64,000 bases of DNA from Pseudoalteromonas sp. DL-6 (GCF_004328665.1 NZ_CP019770.1:3148501-3212500), one strand, 5' to 3'; positions 1-9,494 are shown, counted from the first letter of the stretch. A program made the numbers and translations. The notes: a model not told the origin generated them from the letters alone.

Positions 1-2
1 CC

Positions 3-2201
3 GTAGTCGCAAAAAAAGGTGAATTAGAACGCATTGAGGTAACCGCTCGTAAAACCGTTGAAAACTTACAAGAAGTTCCGGTTGCCGTGACTTCAATCGG
101 TGCACAAGAATTAGCAGAAAACGGCATTAGCGTGATGACCGAGGTACAGCAGTTTTCGCCCAACACCACGCTACAATCAAGCCGAGGTACTAACTCTACC
201 ATCACTGCGTTTATTCGCGGTGTAGGTCAACAAGACCCGCTTTGGGGTTATGAACCCGGTGTAGGTATTTACATTGATGACGTATATATCGCCCGCCCGC
301 AAGGTGCCGTACTCGACTTATTAGATGTACAACAAATTGAAGTGTTACGCGGCCCGCAAGGTACGCTGTATGGCAAAAACACCATTGGTGGTGCAGTAAA
401 ATATGTCACCAAAGAAATGAGCGGTGATGCAACGCTAAATATTCAAGGCACCGTAGGCAGCTACAGTCAAAAAGATTTAAAAGTCACTGGTCAACTGCCG
501 CTTATTGATGAAAAACTCTATGTGGGTTTTGGTTTTGCCACACTCAATAGAGATGGCTATGGTGAATTTTTAACGTCAGCGCTTGATAATCAAGACCGCG
601 AAAACTACAACAAAGATGTTACCGCTGCACGGGTTACGCTAGAGTACACCCCAACCGATGACTTATTCTTTCGCTTCGCGTGGGATAAAACCGATGATGA
701 CTCTAACGCCAAAGGCGGGTATCGCTTACTTCCAAGCATATTAACGAATGCACCTGTGCCAGATAGCGTGTATGACTCTTATACTAGTTTACCTACATGG
801 AACAAAGTAGAGCTTGAAGGTATGAGCTTAACTGCTCGCTGGGATATGAGTGCAAACACCAGTATTAAATACGTTGCAGCAACAAGAGAAAGCTATTCAC
901 CAACCAATATCGACTTTGATAATACCTCTTTGCCTATTTTTGATGTTCCAGCCATTTATGACGATGAACAAACCACTCACGAGTTACAATTAAATCATAG
1001 CGGTGATAACTATAAGCTGGTATCAGGGCTTTATTATTATGATGGTGAGTCATGTGGGCAGTTTGAAGCTGTACTGGGTGTGCTTGGTCAAAGCTTAGGG
1101 GCGCCAGGCCTTACCCGTGAAGTGAGTGGCTGTAGTAACTCAACTAGTAAAGCAGCATACATACAAGGAAGCTACGACTTTGATGATAAATGGTCAATGA
1201 CCCTTGGCGCGCGCTATACCAAAGACAGCAAAGAAGCGATTGTAAATAATGGTCTTATTTTTGACATTGTTTACCCTGAATCAGGCTGGGTTCCGGGCTA
1301 TGTTCGCCCTGAGGGACAATTAGTGCCTACTGTACTTGATGACAGTGAAGACTGGTCACGTTTTACGCCTCGTGCGGGTGTGGAATACCAATACAATAAC
1401 GACATTATGTTTTTTGCTAGTTACTCACAAGGCTTTAAATCGGGCACATTTAACCCGCGCGCAAGTGGTCCAGAAAAAGCTGCAAATCCTGAAATTGTTG
1501 ACTCATTCGAGTTAGGTATGAAAAGCGAATGGAATGATAATTTACGCGCAAACTTAACCGTATTCACACTTGATCATAAAGACCGCCAGTATATTTCGGT
1601 ATTACCCGGTGACAGTGCTGCCGATTTAAACCAGCGTTTAGGCAATATTGGCGAATCTAAGTCTGATGGCGTTGAATTAGAACTTAGCTATGTTGCAAGC
1701 GATGCCCTAACCTTTGACGCGTCAATTGGTTACATCGACAGTAGTTTTGAAAACGTGATTGATACCAATCCAGATACCGGTGAAATATTTGATAAATCAG
1801 ACCGTTTTAGTGTTTCAAACACCCCAGATCTAACTTTCAACTTGGGCGCTACTTATCGTTTATACACAGAAATGGGCGACTTCGTTATGAACGGTAATTA
1901 CTATCACCGTGGTGATTACGCACTGTTCGAAGAAGACAGCTTACTGACTCAAGATGCCTACGGTATTCTCAATATGGGCGTAACGTGGTACAGCACTGAT
2001 GGCCATTGGACCGCAGGTATTTATGGTAAAAACCTAACCGATGAAGAATACATGATTGGCGGTTACCAGTTCGTAGCTCCTGATCCTTCAGATCCAACTA
2101 ACATCAGCAAATATACGCCAGGCCTTGGTGGCGATAATACCTTAATTGGTTATTACGGCGACCCTCGCACAATATCACTCACTGTGGGCTATCGTTTTTA
2201 A
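3..2201 (+). CDS. TonB-dependent outer-membrane receptor (5' end outside window)
   Basis: Outer-membrane gated channel that imports a ligand with energy from TonB/ExbBD. The reading frame is open from the first bases of the window, so signal peptide and start are missing. The first visible residues include a TonB-box-like stretch (IEVTARK) followed by plug-domain features: VPVAVTSI, then IRGVGQQDP, YIDDVYIARPQ and the hallmark VLRGPQGTLYGKNTIGGAV. The rest is a 22-strand-type beta-barrel ending in an aromatic residue (GYRF). The substrate cannot be read from the sequence; the plug resembles the broad FecA/CirA-like marine TonB receptor group. No gene follows on the same strand for about 360 bases. 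Confidence 0.95.
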   Translation, partial: VVAKKGELERIEVTARKTVENLQEVPVAVTSIGAQELAENGISVMTEVQQFSPNTTLQSSRGTNSTITAFIRGVGQQDPLWGYEPGVGIYIDDVYIARPQGAVLDLLDVQQIEVLRGPQGTLYGKNTIGGAVKYVTKEMSGDATLNIQGTVGSYSQKDLKVTGQLPLIDEKLYVGFGFATLNRDGYGEFLTSALDNQDRENYNKDVTAARVTLEYTPTDDLFFRFAWDKTDDDSNAKGGYRLLPSILTNAPVPDSVYDSYTSLPTWNKVELEGMSLTARWDMSANTSIKYVAATRESYSPTNIDFDNTSLPIFDVPAIYDDEQTTHELQLNHSGDNYKLVSGLYYYDGESCGQFEAVLGVLGQSLGAPGLTREVSGCSNSTSKAAYIQGSYDFDDKWSMTLGARYTKDSKEAIVNNGLIFDIVYPESGWVPGYVRPEGQLVPTVLDDSEDWSRFTPRAGVEYQYNNDIMFFASYSQGFKSGTFNPRASGPEKAANPEIVDSFELGMKSEWNDNLRANLTVFTLDHKDRQYISVLPGDSAADLNQRLGNIGESKSDGVELELSYVASDALTFDASIGYIDSSFENVIDTNPDTGEIFDKSDRFSVSNTPDLTFNLGATYRLYTEMGDFVMNGNYYHRGDYALFEEDSLLTQDAYGILNMGVTWYSTDGHWTAGIYGKNLTDEEYMIGGYQFVAPDPSDPTNISKYTPGLGGDNTLIGYYGDPRTISLTVGYRF

Positions 2202-2213
2202 AATTTAATATCA

Positions 2214-2484
2214 CTAGGGCCTGTTGACCTTTGCGAATTGAAATTTGTTCAAACTAGGGGCTGTTTTAATCGCGGCGCGAGGTTTGTAACCTAGTGGGCT
2301 AAGTAAAAACCGAGCAACAAAGAGTAAATCGCCCCTCGGAAGAACCCTTCGGGCAGCGCCTGTTTGGCATTGATGCTGCGTTATCGCCTATTTATGTGGA
2401 GTAACCACATGACATAGGCTCTACCTTGCCTAAATATCAAACAGACTGCTGCAAATTCAACCTTGAAAGGTGAACAGACCCTAG
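2214..2484. repeat. MITE-like element with imperfect terminal inverted repeats
   Basis: A non-coding stretch of about 270 bases is bounded by inverted ends: CTAGGGCCTGTTGACCTTT at 2214-2232 and AAAGGTGAACAGACCCTAG at 2466-2484 (17 of 19 positions pair). CTAG at both outer ends could be a 4-base target duplication of the YTAR type seen with IS5-group elements, or just part of the repeat. The interior has no open frame worth calling and contains short hairpins. It is probably a non-autonomous element moved in trans. Its right end lies directly upstream of the response-regulator gene. Confidence 0.7.
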
Positions 2485-2567
2485 GGTTTGTCTGTTTATC
2501 CCCACAGACAAACCTTGTTTCACATCACAAAATCACATATAACTTAATGCATTGGAGACTATTTGAA

Positions 2568-3230
2568 ATGGCTTGTGCTGTGAATACCATAATTGCTGAT
2601 GACCATCCTTTATTCAGAAGTGCGCTACGTCAAGCGGCAGCGACTTCTGTACCAGAACAATATATAAAAGAAACCAGTGATATCGACGGGTTATTTAGCT
2701 TATTAAAATCGCACCCTGAGATAGAGCTGATATTTTTAGATTTAACCATCCCAGGCGCCAATGGTTTACAAGCGCTCTCGCAACTAAGAAATCAATACCC
2801 TGATATATTAATTATTATGGTATCGGCTAATGAAACCCCCACGATTATAAAGCAAGCCATGAGCTTAGGTGCTGCTGGGTATATTCCAAAGTCATCATCC
2901 CTTGATGTGATCAGTGAAGCCATTGAACATGTACTTAATGGCGACTCTTGGTTGCCACCAGATGTTGATTTAACTGATGTAATCGTTAACGACGAGCAAA
3001 GTAGCTTTGCCCGCAACCTTGAAAAACTCACACCACAGCAATACCGTGTACTCGCGATGATAGCCGACGGGCTTTTGAATAAACAAATTGCATTTGAAAT
3101 GTCGATTCAAGAAACCACCATAAAACAACATGTATCAGCCATTTTGCGTAAACTCAATGTGTATAACCGCACCCAAGCAGGCATTTTATTTAACCAGTTA
3201 TCACAAGTGGGTAAATTAGAAACCAGTTAA
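2568..3230 (+). CDS. crbR: LuxR/NarL-family response regulator, CrbR/ErdR-like
   Basis: Cytoplasmic two-component response regulator of about 220 residues. The receiver domain has the acidic pair near the N-terminus (ADDHP), phospho-acceptor Asp58 in FLDLTIPG and the conserved Lys in YIPKSS. The C-terminal LuxR-type HTH begins LTPQQYRVLAMIADG and contains IQETTIKQHVSAILRKL. I choose ATG 2568 because GGAG lies ten bases upstream. The frame stays open to a TTG at 2463, but that would place the start inside the upstream repeat. It converges on the SSF-domain hybrid kinase, the pairing known for CrbS/CrbR (MxtR/ErdR), which control acetyl-CoA synthetase and acetate use. The role is inferred from family and neighbour. 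Confidence 0.85.
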   Translation: MACAVNTIIADDHPLFRSALRQAAATSVPEQYIKETSDIDGLFSLLKSHPEIELIFLDLTIPGANGLQALSQLRNQYPDILIIMVSANETPTIIKQAMSLGAAGYIPKSSSLDVISEAIEHVLNGDSWLPPDVDLTDVIVNDEQSSFARNLEKLTPQQYRVLAMIADGLLNKQIAFEMSIQETTIKQHVSAILRKLNVYNRTQAGILFNQLSQVGKLETS

Positions 3231-3253
3231 AAAAGTTTTTAATCAGCTTTGAA

Positions 3254-6200
3254 TTAAGTAAGCCGCTTTATCATTCGCTTTAACGCAGGCGCTTTAAGCG
3301 GTTTATATAAAAGCGGATAGCCAGCATCAAGTACACGTTCACGAATTTGCTCATCATGGTTTGCAGTATTAACAATGGCGGGCAATGTCATTAGTCCTGC
3401 TTGTTCAATAACCTCCAGTCCCGTTACACCATCATCCAACTGATAATCAACAATCAGTAATTGTGGCAGCTCATGCGCTGCTTTTAGTTGCTCAAGCTCT
3501 ATCAAGTTAGTGGCGGTAGCAATTTCACAGCCCCAGTTTTCAAGCAATTGTTTAAGTGCTTCAAGTACATTGCGATCGTTATCTACAAGCCAAATAGTTA
3601 ACAGGCCCAGCTCTGTTTCAAGATTAGCAGTTCGGTTTGGCTCGGGGTGAGTTTTTAAACTAGGAGTACATGGCATGGTCAATGTAAATTGCGTGCCTTT
3701 ATTTAGTTGCGACCCCATTACTAACGGGATCTCGAGTAGGTCACAAATTCGTTTGGTGATCGACAACCCTAAACCAAGCCCTTCAGCATTGGGTTTCTCA
3801 CCTAATTGCTTAAATTCCTGATAAATACTGTGTTGATCCTTGGTGGCAATACCAATGCCCGTATCTTCAATAATAAACGATAGCTGTTGTTGATCTTCAA
3901 GCAGCACTTTTAAGCGCACTTCACCGTACTCGGTGTAGCGAATCGCATTACTTAATAAATTTCGTAGTACACGTTTAAGCAAGGCTTTGTCAGTGTGAAT
4001 TCGCGCTTCACACGATTCAACAACAAAGCTGAGACCTTTTTCTTGAGCAAGCGCTAAGTAATCATTACGCAATGGCTCTATTAAACTACTCACATTAAAC
4101 TCCGTTAGCTGCACTTTAAACGAGCCTGAGTCGAGTTTGGTTAGCTCCAAAATACTTGAAAGTAACTCTTCTGCACTGCCTAATGAATTTTTAATATTCA
4201 TGGCTAGCTCTTTAAGCTCTGTATCTTGGGCTTTTTCGTTCATTAGTGAGCAAAACAAACTTGCTGCATTAAACGGTTGTAATAAATCATGACTCGCCGC
4301 AGCAAAAAAACGTGTTTTACTTACTGTGGCTTGCTCAGCTTGCTGCTTTGCCTTAGAAAGCGCATGGTTTGCTTGGGTTAGTGCAGCAGTGCGTGTTGCC
4401 ACTTTTTCTTCAAGGCTAACATTCGCTTCGGTGAGTGCTTTTTGTTGTTTAACAAACTCACTAATATCTGTGTAAGTTGTTACAAACCCGCCACCAGGCA
4501 AGGGGTTACCTTGCATTTCAAAAACCCGCCCATCGTTATGAGCACGCTGATATTTATAAGCACTGCCTTGCTTTAAATAAGCTAAACGCTTATCAACCTC
4601 AGTATTAATATTTTCACCACGAAATAAGCCACGTTCAGCGTTAAAGCGAATAATATCGGCAACGGGTCGACCTATATATAAAGCACTATCAGGGTAATTA
4701 AACATGTGCTTGTAGCCCTGATTCCAAGCCACTAAACGCAGTTCACTATCAACAACGCTAATACCTTGCTGAATATTTTCGATTGTAGATTGTAGTAAGT
4801 CGCGGTTAAATTTGAGCACTTGGCTAGCTTCATCAACAAACTCGGCAACTTGCTCTAGAGGCTGACGCTGCTCACTTTTCGCTACATCTAAAATTAACCG
4901 TGCTGATGCACCACCAATAACCGCCGACATTTCACGCTCAACTAATAGCTCAAGATCAGCATTAGCGACACGTTTCCATAGGCTTTTGTCATGCGGGAAA
5001 TACTGCTGCACTAAAGACTGGCTCGCGTCTTTTTCTGCAAAACGCTGTAATAATGCCCCTAGGTCTTCATAATTGAGTGGCTGCAATGTGGTGTTTAATC
5101 GCGAGTCGTTTAATTGAGATATAAACTTATTACTTTGTAGCCGCTCAGCCAAGGTGGCTTGGCTAAATAGTGGCACAAGCAAATACACTAACGTATTGAC
5201 TCCTAAAGACAATAGTAATGATTGGCTAATACTTTCTAAACCCAATGAAAACAAATCGGTGGGAGCTAACCACGTAATGTGCCACGGCCCTTCAACTAAC
5301 CAACTGCTTTGGCTACCTAAGCCACTGGCCAAGTTCGGCAGTAACAAAGTGTACCCCCAAATAACAAAGCCGCTTAAAATCCCAAGCTGAGCACCGCGAC
5401 ATGATGCGTGTCGCCACCACAAACCAATAATCATCGCAGGGGCAAATTGTGCCACCAAGGTAAACGACATTAACCCAACACTGGCTAGCGTGGTGGTTTC
5501 TGCAAGCACTCTATGAGTGAAATAGCTTAGTAATAATATCAGCACAATCACTATTTTACGCGCATGCAGCAAGTGGTTTTTATCTAGTCCTCGACTACTA
5601 GACGTTAACTGTGAGCGACGCAAAATAAACTGATTAATAAAATCATTAGTGATCATCACTGACAATACAATTGACGAAACAATCACCATACTGGTAGCCG
5701 CCGAAAAGCCACCTAAAAAGGCAAGCAAGGTAACCCCGCCATTATCTGCCGCCATTGGCAACGCTAATACAAAGGTATCTTGACCTACACTATTGTCGTT
5801 AAAGTAAACCAACCCCGCATAAGCAATGGGTAATATAAATATGTTAATGGCTAATAAATAAAGCGGAAATAACCAACGAGCGGTAACCAGCTCATTATTA
5901 TTGTTATTTTCAATAAAGCTCATATGGAACTGGCGCGGCAAGCATAGCGTTGCCAGTACCCCTAAAAAAGTATGGGCAACATATACATATGCAGGGCTTT
6001 GAGTTGCCGCAACTTGATTGGGTATATTTAGCGCTACTGCTTGCTCGTAAAGTGCTACTGGGCTATCAAATAAAGCAAAACAGACATATAAACCAACCCC
6101 AATAAAGGCCAGTAACTTTACTATTGATTCAAAGGCAATACTGGCGATTAGCCCAGGATTATGCTCGCTGGGTTTAAGCCTTCTGGCACCAAATAAAATC

Positions 6201-6706
6201 GCAAATAAAGCCAGCAATAAAGTGATGTAAAACGTACTATCAGCCCACACTTGGTTACTTTGAGTGGGGGCTCGGTCGGTGAGTAAATTAATACTTTGTG
6301 CGGTCGCACTTAGCTGTAAAGAAATATACGGTACAATTGCTATCACTGAAATAAGTGAGATCAGCCCTGACAGACTTGACGACTGACCATATCGCGTAGC
6401 AATAAAATCAGCCAATGACGTGAGTTTTTGTTGTCGACAAATATGTGCGATACGGCAATATAATTGCCAACCAAAAATAAATAATATAATAGTACCCGCA
6501 TAGGTTGGCGCTAACCACCAACCATTACTTGCGGCTTGCGCGGTAGTGCCATAAAAAGCCCATGAGGTGCAATATACACCCAATGATAGGCCATAAATCA
6601 TGCCCTTAAATGGCAACACCTTACGCCTATCCGCCCAGCCCGCAACTGCAAATAATATCCCTAGATACACCACAGCAATAAGGCTAATAAACCAAATTGA
6701 AAACAT
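3254..6706 (-). CDS. crbS: SSF-domain hybrid sensor histidine kinase, CrbS/MxtR-like
   Basis: A 1150-residue membrane sensor kinase. Residues 1 to about 530 form a sodium/solute symporter-like domain of about 13 membrane helices. A PAS domain follows (about 640-760, with VDSELRLVAWNQGY), then a short coiled coil, a HisKA domain with phospho-acceptor His806 (AAASHDLLQP), an HATPase domain (NLLSNAIRYT, DTGIGI, GLGLGLSI) and a C-terminal receiver with Asp1087 (LLIVDYQLDD). This architecture is that of CrbS/MxtR/CbrA-type kinases that couple carbon-source or acetate status to a LuxR-type regulator. The convergent regulator ending 23 bases away supports that. Ligand and transport activity are unknown. 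Confidence 0.9.
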   Translation of the reverse strand: MFSIWFISLIAVVYLGILFAVAGWADRRKVLPFKGMIYGLSLGVYCTSWAFYGTTAQAASNGWWLAPTYAGTIILFIFGWQLYCRIAHICRQQKLTSLADFIATRYGQSSSLSGLISLISVIAIVPYISLQLSATAQSINLLTDRAPTQSNQVWADSTFYITLLLALFAILFGARRLKPSEHNPGLIASIAFESIVKLLAFIGVGLYVCFALFDSPVALYEQAVALNIPNQVAATQSPAYVYVAHTFLGVLATLCLPRQFHMSFIENNNNNELVTARWLFPLYLLAINIFILPIAYAGLVYFNDNSVGQDTFVLALPMAADNGGVTLLAFLGGFSAATSMVIVSSIVLSVMITNDFINQFILRRSQLTSSSRGLDKNHLLHARKIVIVLILLLSYFTHRVLAETTTLASVGLMSFTLVAQFAPAMIIGLWWRHASCRGAQLGILSGFVIWGYTLLLPNLASGLGSQSSWLVEGPWHITWLAPTDLFSLGLESISQSLLLSLGVNTLVYLLVPLFSQATLAERLQSNKFISQLNDSRLNTTLQPLNYEDLGALLQRFAEKDASQSLVQQYFPHDKSLWKRVANADLELLVEREMSAVIGGASARLILDVAKSEQRQPLEQVAEFVDEASQVLKFNRDLLQSTIENIQQGISVVDSELRLVAWNQGYKHMFNYPDSALYIGRPVADIIRFNAERGLFRGENINTEVDKRLAYLKQGSAYKYQRAHNDGRVFEMQGNPLPGGGFVTTYTDISEFVKQQKALTEANVSLEEKVATRTAALTQANHALSKAKQQAEQATVSKTRFFAAASHDLLQPFNAASLFCSLMNEKAQDTELKELAMNIKNSLGSAEELLSSILELTKLDSGSFKVQLTEFNVSSLIEPLRNDYLALAQEKGLSFVVESCEARIHTDKALLKRVLRNLLSNAIRYTEYGEVRLKVLLEDQQQLSFIIEDTGIGIATKDQHSIYQEFKQLGEKPNAEGLGLGLSITKRICDLLEIPLVMGSQLNKGTQFTLTMPCTPSLKTHPEPNRTANLETELGLLTIWLVDNDRNVLEALKQLLENWGCEIATATNLIELEQLKAAHELPQLLIVDYQLDDGVTGLEVIEQAGLMTLPAIVNTANHDEQIRERVLDAGYPLLYKPLKAPALKRMIKRLT

Positions 6707-6834
6707 ATTTTTGTTCTTGTTATTATTTTTATAATACTTAACTTAGCATAAGCGGATGTGTAGCAAAAAGCAGCCCTTACTTTAGTGCTATAAATGAACA
6801 AAAAGATAAAATGAGAATTATTTGCATTTAGGTG

Positions 6835-6871
6835 TTGACAGTTCTTTAAATCTAACTGATAATCACTATCA
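6835..6871 (+). promoter_or_regulatory. Sigma-70 promoter with overlapping Fur box
   Basis: TTGACA at 6835-6840 is separated by exactly 17 bases from GATAAT at 6858-6863, close to a consensus housekeeping promoter firing rightwards. TGATAATCACTATCA at 6857-6871 overlaps the -10 element. It matches the Fur 7-1-7 palindrome (TGATAAT-N-ATTATCA) at all but one position. The arrangement predicts strong transcription released by iron limitation. It faces away from the kinase gene and toward no protein gene, only the RNA locus described next. Confidence 0.75.
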
Positions 6872-7086
6872 ACAAGACGAAGCATACTTCTTGTGACGGA
6901 AAAGTTCATTTGTTTCTCGACCCTGAAACAAACGTGTGGCGCACGTTAACAGCTATGGAAACCTGTTATAAACCACAACGCCCCTTGCTGTTTATGACCT
7001 GTTTCCGCCCTACTCATTTACTTGCTACATTGCTCATATCGGTGACGGTAGATATGAAACTAAAAAAGCCCTTACGGGCTTTTTTT
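6871..7086 (+). ncRNA. ryhB: RyhB-like iron-regulated small RNA (candidate)
   Basis: About 216 nt run from the predicted start to a strong intrinsic terminator. ACATTGCTCA at 7027-7036, followed by TAT, matches the conserved pairing core of enterobacterial RyhB (ACATTGCTCACAT). Upstream lie clear hairpins: ACAA..GAAG/CTTC..TTGT (6872-6894), TTGTTTC/GAAACAA (6910-6931), AACGTG/CACGTT (6931-6947), and a long stem GGAAAC/GTTTCC (6957-7006) with an inner ATAAAC/GTTTAT pair. The core lies in an unpaired stretch before the terminator. Vibrio RyhB is similarly long, over 200 nt. The Fur box over the promoter fits an RNA that shuts down iron-protein mRNAs when iron is scarce. Identity rests on promoter, core and terminator, not on a covariance search. 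Confidence 0.72.
7062..7086 (+). terminator. Intrinsic terminator of the small RNA
   Basis: AAAAAAGCCC, loop TTAC, then GGGCTTTTTT. It closes the RyhB-like transcript and, being A/T symmetric, could also stop leftward transcription. Confidence 0.85.
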
Positions 7087-7131
7087 ATGTCTGTAATTTA
7101 ATGCGTAAAGCTTTAACTTACGCTTTAAAAA

Positions 7132-8076
7132 TTAACGGCGGTTTTTTCGTGCACGTGCTCGGCGTTGTTTTTTCTCTTCTTCTTTAGCTTGCTTTTTCGC
7201 TTCTGCTGCCGCGCGCAATCCAGCTACCATTATTTCTTCTTCTTCACGCATGGCAGGTGTTTCCATGGTAATACGACCAATAATGCCATCTCGTAATTCA
7301 TTAATTAGAATTTCTGACATTTTATACGTATCAATTTGGTTACCACCGCGAATACAGCCGCGTTTTTTACCCGCCATTTCAACAAATTCCCAATCGCTTT
7401 CTGGCAGTTCATCTAATTTATAGCGCGCTTTTAAAAGCTCAGGATAGGCATGTAATAAATACTCAGCGGTATAACTTGCCACTTCTTCGTATTCCAATGC
7501 GGTATCACGTATCGCACCGGTTGCGCCTAAACGATAACCTGAATTTTCGTTCTCTACTTTTGGCCACAGCATCCCAGGCGTATCATAAAGCATAATACCA
7601 TCATCAAGTTTAATACGTTGCTGTGCCTTAGTCACTGCAGGCTCATTGCCGGTTTTAGCCACTATACGTCCAGCAAGTACATTAATGAGCGTAGATTTAC
7701 CTACGTTAGGTATCCCCATGATCATGGCTTTAATTTGCTTATCAGCACCGACTTTGTGCGGCACTAACTTTTTACACAGCTCATTAATACGATGCACTTC
7801 AGCGGCTTTATCGTTACCAAACGCAATAGCTTTTACGCCATTTTCTTGCTCAAAATAGTCTTTCCACGTTTGCGTCATTTTAGGATCAGCTAAATCGGCT
7901 TTATTTAGAATTTTGATGACCGGCTTACCTTCGCGTAAGGTAGCCACCATCGGGTTTTCGCTACTGTAAGGAATGCGCGCATCAAGCACTTCAATGATCA
8001 CATCCATTTGTGGCATTATTTCTTTAATTTCATTTCGGGCTTTATTCATGTGCCCAGGGAACCACTGGATAGCCAT
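7132..8076 (-). CDS. ylqF: Ribosome biogenesis GTPase YlqF/RbgA
   Basis: Circularly permuted GTPase acting in late large-subunit assembly. The G motifs appear in permuted order: G4 LNKAD at 57-61, then G1 GIPNVGKS at 121-128 and G3 DTPG at 165-168. The N-terminus MAIQWFPGHMNKA is the family signature. At 314 residues it has the usual length. The tail is very Lys/Arg/Glu rich (from about residue 290), as expected for an rRNA-contacting extension. Its start is 91 bases from the divergent yaeQ gene. Confidence 0.95.
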   Translation of the reverse strand: MAIQWFPGHMNKARNEIKEIMPQMDVIIEVLDARIPYSSENPMVATLREGKPVIKILNKADLADPKMTQTWKDYFEQENGVKAIAFGNDKAAEVHRINELCKKLVPHKVGADKQIKAMIMGIPNVGKSTLINVLAGRIVAKTGNEPAVTKAQQRIKLDDGIMLYDTPGMLWPKVENENSGYRLGATGAIRDTALEYEEVASYTAEYLLHAYPELLKARYKLDELPESDWEFVEMAGKKRGCIRGGNQIDTYKMSEILINELRDGIIGRITMETPAMREEEEIMVAGLRAAAEAKKQAKEEEKKQRRARARKNRR

Positions 8077-8167
8077 TTTTAACTCCTAACATATAATTTG
8101 TAGCTATTTTAACTGGCAATTCATTTAATTGCGCTATACTGGCGCAAATTTTTTCAGATTAGATATT

Positions 8168-8704
8168 ATGGCTCTCAAATCTACCATTATTAAAGCGCAA
8201 CTATCGCTTAGCGATATGGACCGTCACGTATACCAAGACTTTAATTTAACCTTGGCACAACACCCATCAGAAACTGAGCAGCGCTTGATGATTCGCTTAC
8301 TAGCGTTTGCACTTAATAGCTGTGATGGATTAGAGTTTACTAAAGGTTTATGTGCTGATGATGAGCCGGAGCTTTGGCATATTAATTACAGCGAAGAAAT
8401 AGAGCTGTGGATTGAGCTGGGGCTACCTGATGAAAAACGCCTCAAAAAAGCCTGTAATAAAGCTAAAAAAGTAGTTTTATATACCTATGGCGAGAATAAC
8501 CAAGCTATTTGGTGGCAAAAGCATCAGCCTAAATTGTACGAGTTTAAAAACTTAAGCATTTTTAGCCTTGATTATGCTGCTACTCAGTTATTAGCTGCGT
8601 TGGTTGATCGTAATATTAAATTGGCTATTACCATTCAAGATGGTGAAGTTTGGGTTAATACCGACACCACTAACATTGAGATAAAACCTCAGCAATTAAT
8701 GTAA
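8168..8704 (+). CDS. yaeQ: YaeQ family protein
   Basis: A 178-residue cytoplasmic protein matching YaeQ across its length (MALKSTIIKAQLSLSDMDRH at the start, then LIKLG-type and LWIELG motifs). The fold is PD-(D/E)XK nuclease-like, but the function is unsettled: E. coli YaeQ was once reported to suppress rfaH loss. I use ATG 8168 because it gives the family N-terminus; an upstream in-frame start at 8129 would add 13 non-family residues. It is divergent from ylqF. Confidence 0.9.
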   Translation: MALKSTIIKAQLSLSDMDRHVYQDFNLTLAQHPSETEQRLMIRLLAFALNSCDGLEFTKGLCADDEPELWHINYSEEIELWIELGLPDEKRLKKACNKAKKVVLYTYGENNQAIWWQKHQPKLYEFKNLSIFSLDYAATQLLAALVDRNIKLAITIQDGEVWVNTDTTNIEIKPQQLM

Positions 8705-8716
8705 TTAGAATAGGTT

Positions 8717-8878
8717 ATACCAATTGCATTAAATTAGTTATCCATTATAGCGACAAAGAAATAAGTCGATAACAAGGCGAAAATGATGACATATAGTTGC
8801 TCTATATAAATAATTTTTAACGCAGGTAGCGGATTATTTAATACGCTAGAATGATCATGTTTTTAATAAAATTGGTAT
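8717..8878. repeat. Short palindromic repeat element (copy A)
   Basis: A 162-base element bounded by ATACCAATTGCATTAA and TTAATAAAATTGGTAT, inverted ends pairing at 14 of 16 positions. The interior carries AACAAGGCGAAA and AACGCAGGTAGCG. The same two interior motifs occur in the same order in the element at 38589-38783, so both are copies of one family. It is non-coding and sits between yaeQ and the hydrolase gene. Confidence 0.65.
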
Positions 8879-8888
8879 TAGGGGGCGT

Positions 8889-9494
8889 ATGAAAGTTAAA
8901 CACGTGATTGTTTTACATGGCTTGTATATGTCTGGCTTGGTAATGCGCCCGCTGTGCTCACGCCTGGAAGAGTCGGGGGTTAAGGTTTTAAATCTAACCT
9001 ACAACACCCGTGACCCTAATCGAGATGCTATTTTTGCGCAAATAGATGAGTTTATTGGTGGTGAACCATCCGCTTTAGTCTGCCACTCTATGGGAGGCTT
9101 AGTTGCTCGCGCCTACTTAGAAGCAAACTCAGCACCAAGTCATCATGTTGAAAAGGTGATCACCTTAGGTACGCCACACACTGGCAGCCATATTGCTGAA
9201 AAAATGCAGCAAAAAGGGTTCGAGCTATTATTAAAAAATAGCGTTGAGTTTTTACTGTCTAAAAATGGTGATTGGCCTTTTAAAGCCAAGCTATACAGTA
9301 TTGCCGGCGACTTACCGATTGGTTTAATGCCACTCATTGTTAAAGGTAGCCGCTCTGATGGCACCGTACTACTGGATGAAACCAAACTTAAAGGTATGGC
9401 TGAACACAAGGTGTTTCATTTAAGCCATACCAGTATGATTTACTCTCGCCAAGTCGTTAATTATATTCTTGAGCGCTTGAACGAGGACATTTAG
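8889..9494 (+). CDS. Alpha/beta-hydrolase, lipase/esterase-like
   Basis: A 201-residue cytoplasmic hydrolase with no signal peptide. The oxyanion-side motif LHGLYMSG follows the first strand, and nucleophile Ser67 lies in VCHSMGGL. LGTPHTGS is typical of the PGAP1/triacylglycerol-lipase-like subgroup. The Asp and His are probably the DGTV and SHTSM regions. A run of G (GGGGG) seven bases upstream is an unusual but strong ribosome-binding site. The gene overlaps the convergent small membrane gene by four bases. The substrate is unknown. Confidence 0.85.
   Translation: MKVKHVIVLHGLYMSGLVMRPLCSRLEESGVKVLNLTYNTRDPNRDAIFAQIDEFIGGEPSALVCHSMGGLVARAYLEANSAPSHHVEKVITLGTPHTGSHIAEKMQQKGFELLLKNSVEFLLSKNGDWPFKAKLYSIAGDLPIGLMPLIVKGSRSDGTVLLDETKLKGMAEHKVFHLSHTSMIYSRQVVNYILERLNEDI

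Noticed and set aside
2463..2567. TTG-initiated extension of the response regulator
   Set aside because: It begins inside the MITE's inverted repeat and lacks homology; ATG 2568 has GGAG at proper spacing.
6910..7101. 63-residue open frame on the plus strand
   Set aside because: It runs through the hairpins and terminator of the small RNA, starts at TTG and has no ribosome-binding site or family match.
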